NCBI RefSeq assembly: GCF_017562075.2
Contig: NC_054084.1
Coordinates: forward strand, 29,418,308-29,482,307
Direction of reading: 5' to 3'
From: Anopheles merus
Lineage: Eukaryota; Arthropoda; Insecta; Diptera; Culicidae
DNA length: 64,000 nucleotides
The first letter of the stretch is position 1. Each line of letters starts with the position of its first letter. Under the pieces are notes generated by a model. The model saw only the letters and a program-made list of their open reading frames with translations. It searched no databases and was not told the origin of the DNA. Positions 28,001 to 42,265 of the stretch are shown here, one piece after another. The position numbers and the translations under genes are program-made.

Positions 28001-30803
28001 ACGCAGTCAGAACGCTTACACAACAACTTTTCAACACCATACAGTTAAGGCATTGAATTTTAATAAACCCTAAAACAGGATTCCATGACCAAACCCCGTC
28101 TGAAAGCCATACACGAACAACAAGTACACTCCATCTTCATATAATGTTCAACAACGTGCGTAGTCTACCGTATTTTTCCGGCATTCTTTCCCTTACAAAC
28201 CGCGAAAAAGTACCGTGTCGTGAAGTTGTCTCGTCGGTTCGTCAATTACGTGCCTTTCGTGCATCAAAATAGAAAGCGAAGAAACCTTTCCCTTTGCCCG
28301 CGGTGTCACATAAATCAGACTCTAATTAGTTCGAATACGTGTGTGAAGATGTGAGAGTGCTTTTCTTTTACAACGCTATCTCGTCGGTACACGTCCGCAT
28401 AGATGCACGAATATGCTCGTAATGGCATTAAAAAGGAAATCCAAACTTTCTCCTCTGGAGTGATCTTATTTGCTCATGAATATACACACGCTTACAAGAA
28501 CAAAAAAAGGTTTCCATGAAGTGGTATAGCCATTAAACCAAGGAACTTTTTAAAACTTTAGTATAGAGAATTTGCTTGGGCAAATGGGAGATTACGCCTC
28601 ATAAGATACAGTGCATTAAACCCCGACATTAACAGAAGCGTTATGTTCCTAATATAAATAGGGTTTAAGTGAAAGAAAAAGATTTTTTCAGCATGGGATG
28701 GGTTATTTCGACATTAATTACGATCGACCAAAATTGATTCAATGTTACATAGCCAGTACGGCCAAAATAAAACTTTTTGTAACGCATAATCCGTAAATTA
28801 AGATTTTTAACTTTATGTAACCGTTAAATAAAAATCAGCTGCCACACATTATTTCTCTCAACGGTTTTTATTCATTTTTTTCGTATAAATAATCTCATGT
28901 AAATAACTTACCCGCGTAGCTTTTTCCCACTAAAAAACATATTCAAAGAAAAAGCTCGATGGATTGCTTTTATGAAGGCACTTCAACTTAAACCAACTGC
29001 ATGAGAAAGCACAATTCTTTCGCTCTCCACCATAAGATGCCCACATGTGGGATTTGCTTAGAACCACTTTCATAAATTCGACACCTTTCGTACTACTACA
29101 GCCAAAAATACACCCGAAAAACGTCTCACTTATTTCGTGAGCATTTGAAACGCTAGTCTTATGTAGATTTTTCCCATTTTGTTGCGTCACCACAGCACAC
29201 AACTTTATTCTTACCCAATGTTCTCGAAAATTAACATGCCTCCTTGTTGCACACAGTTGTAGATAATGTAATAGCAGAATAGCTTGTTAAGTTGCGGTTC
29301 TAGGAACAAGAAGGTACATATCTCACATATCTCACAAATGGGTCCTATTTCCTGGAAGTTTTCAAAACACTCAGTCACAATGGAAAATTATCCTCGGAAA
29401 AATAAAGAGACAGTAAAACATATCTGCAGATGTGTGCGATGTACTGAACGAACAACTCACTCCTCGACTGCAGTCAACCCAGTACCCTCCACCATCAAGT
29501 ATTAGCGTCACTTTATCACACGCAAAGCAGCATCCCACACCACCTACCTTGCGCTACGCGAAACACAAAATCCATTTCCGTTTCTGTATTGTCACGAAAC
29601 CAAAAATATTTCGCACTGTTGTCTGTGTGCACTTTGCTTTATTTTTATGCGATTTTATAAATACACATAGAGTGGCATAAACACGCAAAATTACTTTGAA
29701 CTTCATCACAACTGACTGCATAAGCTTTGCATATTCCAATTTGATAAATGTTTGCAGAAAAAAAAAATTATAATCGTTTTATATGGTCTCGTTAAACTCG
29801 TTTAGTGAACGCAATTGACCGGAAATTGTTTTGGTTGAAAGATATGAACAAAACAATATCATGTGTTGTCGTTTGGAATTTGCAAAAAATGTTTAATGTA
29901 AATTGCAACCAAACACATAATTGATTTTTTTATATTATTTTTTTGTTTTACAATACGCATAATTACATTTGTAAAGCTCATTCTGACGTGCGAATGCGTC
30001 ATGAACAACGACGAGCACAATGCGGAATATTTTAATAACACTCCTTTTCTGGTATCAAAATGTTCTCTTTTTGCTTTCAATTTTGATCAGTGAAATATTT
30101 TGAAATCCATAGATTTACGAAATTACTATGCCAACTCCAATTTCCCACATTCCAATGGAATTGATTCTGCTCGAATACCGACGTTCATTGATACCATTTC
30201 CAATTATTCTCTATGCGTATGGGCAACAATTTTCATGAGCTGGTTCACATGCACCTGATAAAGCAAAGAGTGGAAATTGATTTCATCAATCGGAAGGAAA
30301 CTTTACAAATTCTTGCGATAATTGAAATGCCACCGGCAAGTCACACCGAGCTCGTAATCGTCTTTTTTGGTCGCAATCATTCTTCGTTTCATCATCAGAG
30401 GGTGGTTCTACGAAGTCACCTGATGGATGGAAGTGAGTAGCAGAGAAACTTTTGCTTCTCAATTTTCCGATACCTTATCGTGACGAGCCATATCGACGAC
30501 GGTCGTTCAACATGATGTGCAAAGAAGTCTTCAGGTATAAGCACACACACATGCATACACATAACAAAGTCAATGTGGTACCACCATTATGTGCTTTTGG
30601 ATAGCAATAGTTCTTATATTTATTCGCTTGAGTCTAGATTTAGAACAAAACTGATTAATTATTCAAAATCATATAAAATATGTCACAAAATATTACTTAA
30701 AATGTGATAATAGTGACTGTTGGAAAACGTTTGCTTTCCGTGTAAAAAAGTGAGAGAATAAAATTCTTTAGGCTACTTCAACGCAGTGCCAAAAAATAGT
30801 GTT
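22001..30803. other. Non-coding block, no gene recognised
   Basis: AT-rich, with scattered short CA runs (26340-26370) and an A run near 29758-29766. Donor-like GGAG|GTAAG sequences occur near 26160 and 27331 without a supporting acceptor or open frame of coding character. No RNA gene or repeat family was recognised. Confidence 0.55.
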
Positions 30804-30806
30804 TTA
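30804..30806. repeat. TTA target duplication (left) of MITE
   Basis: TTA directly before the GGCCG end; matched by TTA at 31248-31250. Confidence 0.7.
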
Positions 30807-31247
30807 GGCCGAGGGGCCATGGGGATTCTCAACGCTTATTTTCTCAAGCACTTATGAGTGCTTTTGAGAAATCCTCGTTCTCAGCGTTTGTCGAATCGGA
30901 ACAAAATCGGTTTTGAGAATCTTTGAGAATCTTTGAGAAAGTTGACGATGCAGCGATTGGCTTATTGAAATAGGAGCAATTGTGCTATTCGTTTTTCGGT
31001 AATCACTTTGCACAATGTATTCAATGTTTATAATTAAAAAAGTAAAAAAAAAAACGTGCGATCAGAAACATATTTTCTATTTAAAGCTTCAAATAAAGCT
31101 TGAGTGGCTAAATCAGTTTCTCAGAGTGAGAAAAATAGACGACGGCCACGGGCTCGCGCCTGAGAACAAGTTTTGAGTGCTTGAGAAACTTAAATGAGTG
31201 CTTGAGAATGTTTTCTCAGCTTGAGAAAGCCCCGTGGCCCCGCGGCC
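30807..31247. mobile_element. MITE, PIF/Harbinger-like (TTA target site)
   Basis: The left end reads GGCCGAGGGGCCATGGGG. The complement of the right end reads GGCCGCGGGGCCACGGGG, two mismatches in 18 bases, and similarity continues as TTCTCAA on both arms. The bases immediately outside are TTA on both sides (30804-30806 and 31248-31250). A 3-bp TTA/TAA target and GG-starting inverted ends are typical of PIF/Harbinger transposons and their Tourist-like MITEs. The 441-bp interior has no meaningful open frame, so it needs a transposase from elsewhere. It is rich in TTGAGAA/TTCTCAA repeats, including GAGAATCTTTGAGAATCTTTGAGAA around 30921-30940. A second end-like GGCCACGGGCTC lies inside at 31144-31155. 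Confidence 0.82.
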
Positions 31248-31250
31248 TTA
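31248..31250. repeat. TTA target duplication (right) of MITE
   Basis: TTA directly after the CGGCC end; matched by TTA at 30804-30806. Confidence 0.7.
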
Positions 31251-34200
31251 TATTCTCTCTTATAATCGTTTGTACACTTGTTCGCTTTTTGCCGTTAAGG
31301 CACCGATTCCGAGATTTTTCTCCCTTTTTATATGTTTTTAACCGGATCAAAACATCGCCTAGTCTGACAGATGTTGGAACCTTTCAAATGTTCCAACAGT
31401 GACTGTGTTCCAAAATGCTACTCTTTTTTTAAACGGAATTAGAATATTGGAATCCAATCATCATGGAAAATGTACAAAAACTAGCTAGTCGTAAAGTTTT
31501 ACAGTAACATTCTCTTTCTTTTCTCGGAACTGAACTATGAAAACCAACCAATGACTTTAAAAGAAAGCTCTTATAAAATGAACTTGAAATTTGCTAAATA
31601 TTCATCAAATTACATGCACTCATTGTTACAAGGTTGTTTCGACTCTACTTCGGTCCGGTACGCAGTCCAAACGCTGACTCAGTTACAGACAAATGAATTA
31701 TCCTTCGAGCCATCACCAAAGCCGATTATACCAATTTCATCATTCCACGGAACGATTTGTCTTTGGCTCTCTTTCTCGCTTTATTTCACTTTTTGCTTGC
31801 AAAAGTTTGATGCATCTGTGAGTATTTTACATTTTTTGTTTTTCGTTTTGTTTTTGTTAAACAATATTTTATTACATTTCCCAATGTCCGTCTTTTATTT
31901 GTTATGAGCTACGATCTAGTTATTTTTCATTTATTCAAAGAATGTATGCAATGCAAACGGGCGATTTCTGTGAATCGTGTTGCAAATAAACGTGTCACCA
32001 AGCAATAAAGAAGTTTAATATGGTTCTCTCAGTAAACATACTTTTGAATTCTTGTGCCATTCAATTGCAATTTAAAATGTTTTCTTTTACATTTAATGGC
32101 TGAGTTAACTTTATTTTACTTACAACTGGTGGCACTTACAACTGTGTAGCTTTTATACTGCCCTCAATTCAGTCCTGTCGTTAGCTTACAACTGAGTCCC
32201 CAAGTAAGCTTGTTCATAACTATTTCTCATTCCTTTGCTGGAAGAACCGTAATGATGGTGCCTTGAGGTTTATCCTGAAAAAAAAAACAACTCAAACGAA
32301 ACGTACACGACTCAGCAGCTACCTCAGTGATGACGAATCGTTAAGCTCACTGCAAGCTGAAATGGTTGAAAGTATAGTGATCCTTATTTCGCGTTATGAT
32401 TGCTGCGTTATTTTTGCACCTGAGCATCTTTTTGTTTAGAATAATTTAATTCATTCCCTTTGCTTGCTTAAAGCAGCACTTCGACGTTTTTGGTATTGCG
32501 TGTAGCTGACTTTCGTGTTATTTTTACTCATCCCAGACGTATTCTTCGGTAGTCCAACCGAGTTTCAACTAAAGAAAGAACAAACCAGACAAAGTTACCA
32601 TCTTCAAGTATAATGACCAAATAAATGAATCTGCCTCAGCTGCTACAAAACATAGTGCCTCGTTTGGGCCAGTTTTTTTGTTTCCATTAAAGGTTGCCGC
32701 ATTAGCACTCACCGGCAAGAAAGTCAATTTTTGAAATTGATCCCCACCGAACGGAAAGTTTTCCACCTGGCAGAAGTCTCACGGTTTCTGATGCCATTAC
32801 CGGACCGGGAGTTTCAATGCGGACGATAATCAGATAAGCGAGCCTGTTTAATTACCGTTCGGGATCCGATTTAATAACTCAATCGGATCGGATCATGAAC
32901 CGGTTGCAAACAGCTTTTTTACGAAGAGCTTCAGAGAAACTGACGAAAGGCCGTGATAGTGTGAAATGGAGGTTATCACTTCAAGCACTCTTCATGATAA
33001 TCGCTTTGGTAGTGTTCTTTTATGTGAAACTTATTCATTTCCACGGTGCATCTCAACAGTTTTTCGCTTCATAAAAATGAGCATAATAGTCAATGTTCAA
33101 CATCTTTAGAACGCTCGTTCTTATCTCACTTGGAGCACTTCACGATGGTTGAAGCTGTTACAGGTACGTAAAGAGTCACACGTTCCGTTCAATCGATATC
33201 CATTGCGAAAGGGAAGAAACAGAATAGAACACACACAATCTCGGCAAACCATACTATCAAAACCATTCTGCGGTGTAACTTGAGTGACGTGAGGTTTCGC
33301 GGCTGAAGCTAAATTGCCATACCAAACCAAAACGGTAATCGATGCGAAGCCGTCGCAGTCTCGTACAGTACAGTTAAATGGCAGTGGCATAGAGTGGAGA
33401 GACGCATTGCTTATTCTGTCTAGACACTGCGGTTATGTTGGGGGGGAAATTGAAATTCCTACCCTAAACCGATCGGACGGATCCGGTGTTTCATGGTGAA
33501 AACTTTCAGCCAACAAAAAAAGAGACAGCCATATTACCTTCAGCGCCATTAACCGAACACGACACTTGAGCACTTGAGAAGTTTTGAGTTTCTTCTTTGC
33601 TTTGTTGCTGTTCATTCGCGTCACGATATTGCTGTCAACAAGCACGAGAGATTGGTTTCACACAAAATCAAAGCGGGTTCAATCCAATGGTAAGGGTTGA
33701 AGGATGCGTGGAAAAATAAAAGCTTAAAAAGAGTTCAGGAGGAAAAAGTCGGAGAATCGGTGTTCACATTTTACAAAAAATCAATATAAGAGATGGTGAA
33801 ATGTAATACAAAACAACTTTCAAAACTCTCAAAGACCCTATTTTCAATGATGGATGAAATTGATTCATTGCCACGCTTTTTCTATTCAGAAGTTGGTCTC
33901 AGATTTCTTTTAACAGCGATAATAAGGATCATTCCGTCAGTTAAAAAAATCGATTCGCTTGAACTCCCTTCAGATCGTGTTTTCATGAGAAAAAATGTGT
34001 CCCCAAAGCTGTGATGATACCAGGAGCGACAGATCAACGGTATTGACCGATAAATATAAACACGTACCCTTCGCTAAAACGCAGCCATATTCCACCTCTT
34101 GATCGGGTCTAGGGTAGTGAAAAGGGACCGAGAAATTTTATGCCATCCTTATAAAACCTTATTTATGGTCTATCGAAGTAAAGGACCGAAGCAAATACAA

Positions 34201-36500
34201 ACAAAAAATCAACACAATATGCAATGGTTCAGTAGGTTTAATCACTGGTACTCAAGAGCGCGTTATTTTTCATGTTTTCGCTGGCCAGTAATTTAAACCG
34301 CTTGACTGGAATATTTCGCCATCCCAATTCATCTCGTCTTTGTTGTACCGGCACTTGTTGAAACTGTCCCTTGCCATAAACACTTGCGCGGGATCGCCGA
34401 AGTGAACACCGAAGTGGTTCTAGAAAGAAAAAAACAAAACGAAGATGAGAAGCACAGTTATTCGTCGCTACAAAGATGCCTTGAATTTTCTCTAGCATTC
34501 TAAGCAATGTTGTTCTTTCGAGTGAGGACAAATTTCATTTTCTTATTCTAAGAACATTTGCAAAAACAATTCGTGGTATATTATCGTTCAATACACTTTG
34601 ACAAACAGTAGTGTGACAGGCGGAGTTTACTTTAAACAAAAACTTTGGTTTATGTTAAATGCATCGCAGTTCAAATACGAAGAAAAAGTAAGTGTGGAAA
34701 GTAAAGCTCGTCAACACACTGGGGAGTGAAATGCAGAAGCCGCAATGGTCGCGAGAATTTTTTTTTTGATGGCAGATGCTTCGATTTCACGCGAAACACA
34801 TTTTTAATGAACATTGAATATGATTCTTAATCTTGGTGCCAAAAAAAAGAATACGATTTCAACAGTACGTTAACGCTATAAAATGACATTATTAATAGAT
34901 TGTTCCGTAGATCAGATTTGGAATGCGTACCTCAAATTTGCGAAGGAGACGCCCAGTACTTTGCCCCAAAAACGTTTTTTTTCGCATGGAGACGCATGGT
35001 TGTTGTTAATTTTTTTTGCAAAATAACTACATAGCTACATACAAAAACAGAAAACAAAAAAAAGCTTGTCAAAGGAGTGCTTCGCTGTCCAAGCTACCAC
35101 TTTTTAATTCACACCTTCACTAGCATGTGGTTTTGCCTTTATTTGGCTGTATTTCCTGCTACTTACCACAAATTGTCAATTAAAGCAACACCAACCGCGA
35201 TATGTACTTGTGACAGCGTAAAACCGACGTACGCTGGTCGCAATTTAAAAAAAAGGCCCTAACATTATAGATCAGACTATGGGTACACGAACCAAGTTCC
35301 CAATTCCGAATGGATGCTTGAATTTCGGATAGGTTTAATCACAACTACTATCACAAGGACTGCCGACCACACATGCCATTAAACAATAATATTTTTTCCA
35401 TTCCTTGTCGGCTAAATGTCATTATGTGAAAGGAATTATATGAAACATATGAAGATTACAATAAATAATAAATTATGATTCAAGAATGATAGTTAGTTTC
35501 ATTAGATTTTAATTATATCCCAAAGTGTAGTGTAACGTGTATGCTGATTTTTATTTTTTTAAACAAAATTCCATTCTAAATTATAAGATAATGCTATGGA
35601 AGAATTTGAAAAACCATTTTTGGTATCATAACCTCATCATAAACTACCAAGAACGTCAGCAGAAACAAAATTAGGCCTGCACTGTACGGCTTGATTAACT
35701 TGTCACATGTGAACAGTGCTACCTGTCTAATACAATTACCGTAACATCCCTGTTCACCCGTGCAAACGCTCGTTCCAACAATCAACTCGTCCCTCTATCG
35801 TTCTCAGTATGCTCACATACACTCACACCTCCTATATTATACAGCCGAAAGAAGTCAATCAAACTATGAGATAATCGTCTTCCAACTTCCGGTGAACAAT
35901 TACGCCTGCACCCTTTCAGCCGATTTCCGAACCTTTTCATGGCAGATATATTAACAATGAGGCAGCTCTAGCATAATGGCGTAACATTTCCGTGCTCAAC
36001 AACACACTCCCAGCTGGTTGTAGTGTGACCGTGACACTGCTTCGTTTTCCCGACCAAAAGCTCATTTTGAGTGCCGGAAGAAACGTGAGTATTTGAGTGA
36101 TATTTCTCCTTTTCACTATCAGTCACTCACACATATACGCGTGCGTGTCTTCCGTTCAAGGTCAGGAATGTGGAACTCACGTCCTGCCTGAACTTTTCCC
36201 ACTAACAACCAACTGAAGTGTAACTCACGCGACACAAGCGAGACAAAACACGTTTGTTTACGTTTTCGGAAAGGTAAGTGCTCTTCTGAGCTGTTCGCTT
36301 TTTTCTCTCTTTCCGTCTCATTATTTCCTTGTCTTTCTCACATTACGCTGTTTACTGGAAGGGAAAAGAGCGATGATGAATAACAGCATGGCACTCTGTT
36401 TGTTTGTTTTTCATTTTTCGAAGTTATTGTTACAAACCAATAATAAACCGGAAAACAGGAACAGAATTGAAATACATTTCAATATTTGTTTCATTGGATT
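31251..36500. other. Non-coding block, no gene recognised
   Basis: AT-rich with a T10 run at 34758-34767. A B-box-like GGGTTCAATCC at 33675-33685 has no tRNA structure around it. A donor-like AAAG|GTAAGTG near 36276 follows sequence with no coding character; an untranslated first exon cannot be excluded. Confidence 0.55.
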
Positions 36501-39500
36501 TACAGATTTTATTATGGTTCTTCTTTTCAAATTTTGTAAGCATTTAGTTACTGTCAATCTTAGCTCTCAAGAACTGTTTCGCATCAAATTGATACACTGT
36601 ATCGCCAGCACTTTGAATATTATCTAGCATGAAAAACATTACTCGATTATGTACACATGGCATGAAGCGGATCAGATTGGTACCATGTAACAGCGGCCTA
36701 CGGCCAACTTTTCCAATCTAATTATCGATAGTTTCGACCGAAGTTCCTTATCACACCCCACACATGCCGCAAACATGTACCGAGCTCGTTGGCCTCTATC
36801 AACCGTTTGTATCATAAAATAAGTGATGGTGACATAAAAAAAAACTACAAACAGCATTATTAACTTGTATGCTCACCACTACCACCATTTTGCCATCCAC
36901 AAAATATCCTATCAACACTCAGCGCAAGCTCAACATCACATTATGTCAGCCGAAGGGAACGCGTAGCGCTGGGTTATGCTGCTGCTGTGATCCGTTGAGC
37001 GATATTTTCCACCACAACAACTCATGGGACACGACTCGGAGTGGAGGAAGTGGGCATAATGCCTGTCCTATAACTTTATCCCAGCAGCACTGCAACACCA
37101 ACACTGTGTAAACTGTGCCCAGCAGCAACACAGGCCACCCCGTCGAGCGAGCGTTGTCCCGATGGTCTCCGACGGCTAAAACGCTCTGTCCACGCCGTGA
37201 TACAGCTTTATACCCTCGTACTGGCACAACTATACGCACGTGACTGACCCTGCCATGGAAATCTCTCCGTTGTCTCTGTCGCTCTCATTCCACCCAAGTC
37301 CCACTGAGTTAGTATGGAATATTTCATACCAAACCGACGATGCTTTTATGCGATTTTTAACGCTACAAAACCATTCCCTCATAAAGCGCAAACCGTTTTG
37401 CTATTCCCGAAACCCCACCCAGACCACCAGCACTTGCCTTGTGTGAAAAGTCTTTATCTAAGCGGGCACAAACTACGACCCACATAAGTCATCCAGTGAC
37501 CATTTCAGGTACGGTTTGGCGTCTGTGTAATGCATGCCATAAAATAAACAAGATGTACGCGTTCCGTGGCGCAGATAAGTTTGAGCAAAAGTGCTCATAC
37601 ATGGTACAACTTTTGGTCCTGCACAGGGTATGTGTTTACAGCGGAAGTGAAGCATAGAACCAGGACTGGAGGGCAAACAGTTTGGCCCATTCATTGCTAG
37701 TTTCCGAATCGCAATGCTGTAAGTTTGTAGTCGGTTTGTTTGTTTGCGTTTCGTTCATACTTGTATCGATGTCGTGAATGTGTGTGTTGTTATGTGTGTT
37801 GTATGAGTGCTTGAAGAAGTTGGTTTAGAATGCTACACTCCGTACACGTACAACGAATACAACGAAATAAAACACACAAAAACGGCAACTGGTAATAAAA
37901 CAACCGGAAAAACCATCGGCTTGTGTCCGTCTATCAGTCTACGTGTGGGTGAGTTTACGTGTACGATGCTGAGCACAAGCACAAAAAACCTTTAGAACGT
38001 TCGATTCGCTCTCGGAACGCTGAAACGCAACGACGCACATCCAGTCGTATGGAGCGATGATGGGCGAAGTTATAAAATGGTCTCGTTCTTCATCGGTTTT
38101 GGCGACCTGGTTCTAATATTGGGAAAGTTTTCTTCTTAACCGGTTTCTTACCAGTTAGGATGTTGTGTTAAGTACGAACAGTAAGGGAAGAACAGCTCAA
38201 TGCGTCTTTATTATAAGAGTCCACAAAATTCGAAATCATTTCATCAAAAAGATTTTCCTACGAAACAAACATTAGTTTTCCAAACACTTACTATAAAATT
38301 TAAGTTCTCTTACCACCATTAAGTTGTGCCATTTTAGGAAAACTTGCATTTTTCAGCTTTGTTTGTCAATACCGTTTACCGTCGATAGTATGCTCACCCA
38401 GCACGTGCATCGCTTCCTCCATTTTTAAGATCTCGACTGACAGTAGCTGGCCATCATCATGGGTCGTAAAGTAGAAACAGAACCAGCACAAACAAACATG
38501 CCGTCGATTGAACGACGTCGACAATCAACCCAGCGCTGATCGTCCTCCTTTTCGATGTACGTACCTTTTGGGTCATAAAGTCACAACGACGTGCAGTGCA
38601 TGAGCTCGACTCGTCTCGGTGCCGTTCTCGCCAATGAGTAAGATGTAAACGAAACACAACACGCCACAGACACGCACTGGCCTGAATTTGACAACCAACA
38701 GTGCGTGGGGCGTTGCGTTTGATGGCTTCGTGAGTTCCGTTCGTTAGTTGTGGAGTGTAAATAGCCAACACACCAAACACAACACACACGGAAGCCAGAA
38801 CTTGCCACAGAAGGGACACAAACCCAGAATTCTGAATGCCAAAGCGGGTGGAAGAAAGCGTCCCGTGTCTACTTCTAACTTAAGCTCACATAACGCTCGT
38901 TCAATCCGTATGCACCGCACTGGAATAGATTTTCAATACCTTGGAGACGATCAATCAGTATGCCGATAAAGCACTTAACCGCAGACTGCAACAAGCGCCT
39001 TTATGAGGCTTACGATGCATAAATGAATGCGGATGAAATTATTAAACCACCTTTGCAGGTACTTCACTAACAAGCGCAACAAATCTCAAGATGTTCACGT
39101 GCAGCAAAGGGTTTTGATCAAATATTCAACCAACATCCAAGCAAAGGCGAGCAGAATGTTTGAACTGCTTGATGGGCAGCAGCCAGCGATATTGTGCAGC
39201 GAAGTGCTCAGATCATAAATCGCTACTATTAACAATAATTGAACAGAATAGATTAGGAAAATTGTGTTTACTGTCTGAATGTTGAAGAAGATTTAGTGTT
39301 TTACGTGAAGATCTCTGATTTTTAATGATAAGGAATTAAAATTATCTTTCGAACGCATCAAATTTATCACATTCATTGACGTTTTGTTGAATTTAAACAT
39401 AAATGTTTCTTATGACTTACTCTTGAGAGCTAAGTCCAAGTCAAACCCTTCCACCCAAACTGATAAAATGTTTACTGATTTCTCTAGAAAACCATTCGAA

Positions 39501-42250
39501 AACAGCGCTTGTTTTAATTTGTTTGTAATTCCGATTATTTTCCGGTCCTGCTCTCGCTATCCTCAAACAAACCGACGCATTACTTATTGACCACTGATGA
39601 TATTTCCACAAGACTACCTACCGTCGATGATCGATTACTCAGCAAATATTGGCGCAGAGTGATTGTAAACGTCCAGGAGCGTAGAGAGGTTATGCATGTC
39701 CAAACATTGTTCAGCAGCTAAAGTTCGGTAGTAAATCGGACCATATTCGCCTACACCAAGAACTTTAACGCTTAATTTTTTTTAAATTGGGTACACCAGT
39801 GGTCGTTTTATATTAAACTCATTTTGTTGGTAACTTTACTGAATTATTCACAAGAAAACTTTTGGTGGTATTCGCAGGAAAAATAGTTCTTTAAATCAAC
39901 AACTACCATTATTTTCTCTCCTTTATCGTACACGGACTCGCACAGCTAATGTTCCACGCTTCTATCATTAACTAGTCTCCAAAAGATACTCCTAAGCAAA
40001 GCAAACGTAATAATTTCACAGCGTTTGTTTATTCTTAGGGTAGCTCTAAGCAAAGGCCCTTACATGCACATAATTGCTACTGACTGGGGTGCCGCACTCC
40101 TTTGAACATGCCACATTTTACGTTGCCAGCACGGGACACTTATACTACAGGATGTGCAAAAATAAATATCAAATATTTTCCCCCTTGTGCGGAAAAGAAA
40201 CAAAATGAACTACTGAGTGATGACTGGAGTGATCGTTTGATTTCTTCCAAGCAATCACTAGCGATGATATTGAATTACCGGTGCGCTCAAATGTGCCACG
40301 TGCCTTACATCTGTCTACTTAGTAGGATGATTGGTGCCAGAAGATTTTTGTAATAAAAAATATTGAGGAAAAAAGATTTTTGTAACAAAATAAGGCCAAT
40401 TGGTTAAAGTACGATTCATGGTCATGTGGATTAATTGATAAGTTTGTGTGAAATATTTTGTGTATAATATTCCAATTTAAACCATTATATTCAACATGGT
40501 AGTAATTCCAGTTTATGAAAAAAAATATTATTTGATTTCATATATTTCACCAACTTTTGAGCCACACAGTTGATGCAATAAACCCACAACTCAAGAAAAA
40601 CCAACACTAACCGAGTTTACCAACGCATGTAATTATATTTGCTACTGTCAACTATTCCATGCAAGCAAAAGCAAAACCTTGAACTGCTTCTTTTCAATAT
40701 CCGCAAACTGCGCGCTACTTGGTCTGTCACCAAGTGTACACACCAAACAACCTCAAGAAATGGCAAGCCGAGGTGCACACGGAACGCAACGTTCGCTTCG
40801 CTGCCGGTAAAAGCACCACTGGCAGCAACCAAAGGAGATTGTTGTTTTATCTAATTTTGTTTCCAGTTTGGCGTTGCCATGACTTGACGCTTCACGAACA
40901 TCGGCCTACTCGGGTTGAACGCAGCATTTCCGCTGGCGCCCCCTACTCTCGGATGCGCCAAGCCGGAGCTGGAGAGCACCTGGGTAGAAAATGTGGTTAC
41001 CTCAGCGAGAGGAAGCAACGCGCAACAACCAAGCGACAACAGTTCGCGCAAAGTTGGTCGGATGGATGGTGGCATTAATGTCCGCTACGTACGCAATTCA
41101 CCGTTCCACCTGCTGAGCTGGCGGAAGCTCAAGCTGATTTCCATGAAACCCGAATATAGGAGACAAAAAAGGGGAAAAATACTTAGGTGCACAGAAAAAG
41201 AGGCACTTTCAAGTTAAACAGAACTAGAAATAATGCTTCTCGAATAATAAAAACGAAACAGCCACACTCTAACCATCCTTGTCCTCCACGCTCGCTTCGT
41301 AGTACATCAGTCTCAGAGTCATTATGCTGAATTATGTCGCCCGATTGCGTTCATTAGCATTGCAGTCCCCGTTTGTTGTTGCCGTTGCCAACTCTCAGTT
41401 GCGTGCGAAAGCCGTTTTGCTCTTCCTTTAATGCTATTTATTATTCAATTAGCTTTACCATTCGTTTGTTTCTTATCAGTGACGCAACATCACCATGAGC
41501 GTTAATACACTTTCCCTGCAACCCTATGAACGGCACGCAAGGAACAGCAACTGAAGACAGGAGCGAACCATATGCTGTAAATTGTAGCATGTAATCACAT
41601 TCGGAGAAATCAATTAGCGTCCAGTTGGGAGAGCATTTGGCGCTTTGGGGCAGAATATCAGACTGCTTCGCCGTACACGTGATGAAACCATTCGATGTAT
41701 AGCTGTATGGCTTGGCATTGGAGCTGACTAGTTGGTTGTTGGTACGTTGCCATGCAGTTACATGTGTATGAGATAGGAAACGATTGTGGTAATTGCTTCC
41801 AATCGGAACAAAGTGCTTTGGTTGCTTTATTAGCATCTCTCTCGTTCACAGATTTTTTGTTATCTTTGAAATGCTGTGATAATAACAACCGATCTAGCCT
41901 AAATAATTGTTAACAATGAAGTGGTGTGAAAAATCGTTCAAATAAGAATGTTTGACGAAAAGTTTTCTTTGCCTTCGATCAGAGCGTTTAGCAGTTATGG
42001 AAATGACAGAGCTCCGTCAACTGATTTAAATATTTAGTGAAAAGTTTAAAGATAAAGTCATTAGAGGGAATCTTACTAAACGCGTCATGAAGAATGAATG
42101 AACGCAAATGTGAAATAAGAATAAAACGAGAAAATCAAAGTTTACATAAAAGAAACAATTCATAATGCCTTTAAAGCAGGTTCGACAGCCTCTCGTGTGC
42201 CTTGTGATCTTTCACGAGTCAAAGTTCCACAGAGTTCATTAAATGAGTGT
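36501..42250. other. Non-coding block with a few GC-richer patches
   Basis: GC-richer patches lie at about 36945-37240, 38460-38820 and 40880-41150. A 13-bp direct repeat AAGATTTTTGTAA occurs at 40341-40353 and 40373-40385. At 40886-41217 all three + frames are wholly or largely open (one reads ...LNAAFPLAPPTLGCAKPELE...), but a stop separates this from the good acceptor (TTTTGTTTCCAG) ending near 40866 and no donor follows. No gene can be assigned. Confidence 0.5.
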
Positions 42251-42265
42251 AGGTTACAAATTTAA

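Noticed and set aside
33562..33594. CTTGAGCACTTGAGAAG-like stretch resembling the MITE interior
   Set aside because: Too short and lacking the GGCCG ends or a target duplication; probably coincidence.
33675..33685. B-box-like GGGTTCAATCC
   Set aside because: No A box, T stem or acceptor pairing around it, so not a tRNA gene.
36156..36164. TCAAGGTCA, a match to an FTZ-F1-type nuclear receptor site
   Set aside because: A single 9-base match is expected about once by chance in a window of this size.
38457..38819. Minus-strand frame with a signal-peptide-like start
   Set aside because: The hydrophobic start is followed by sequence without domain or bias. A second minus frame overlaps it and no transcript signal is visible.
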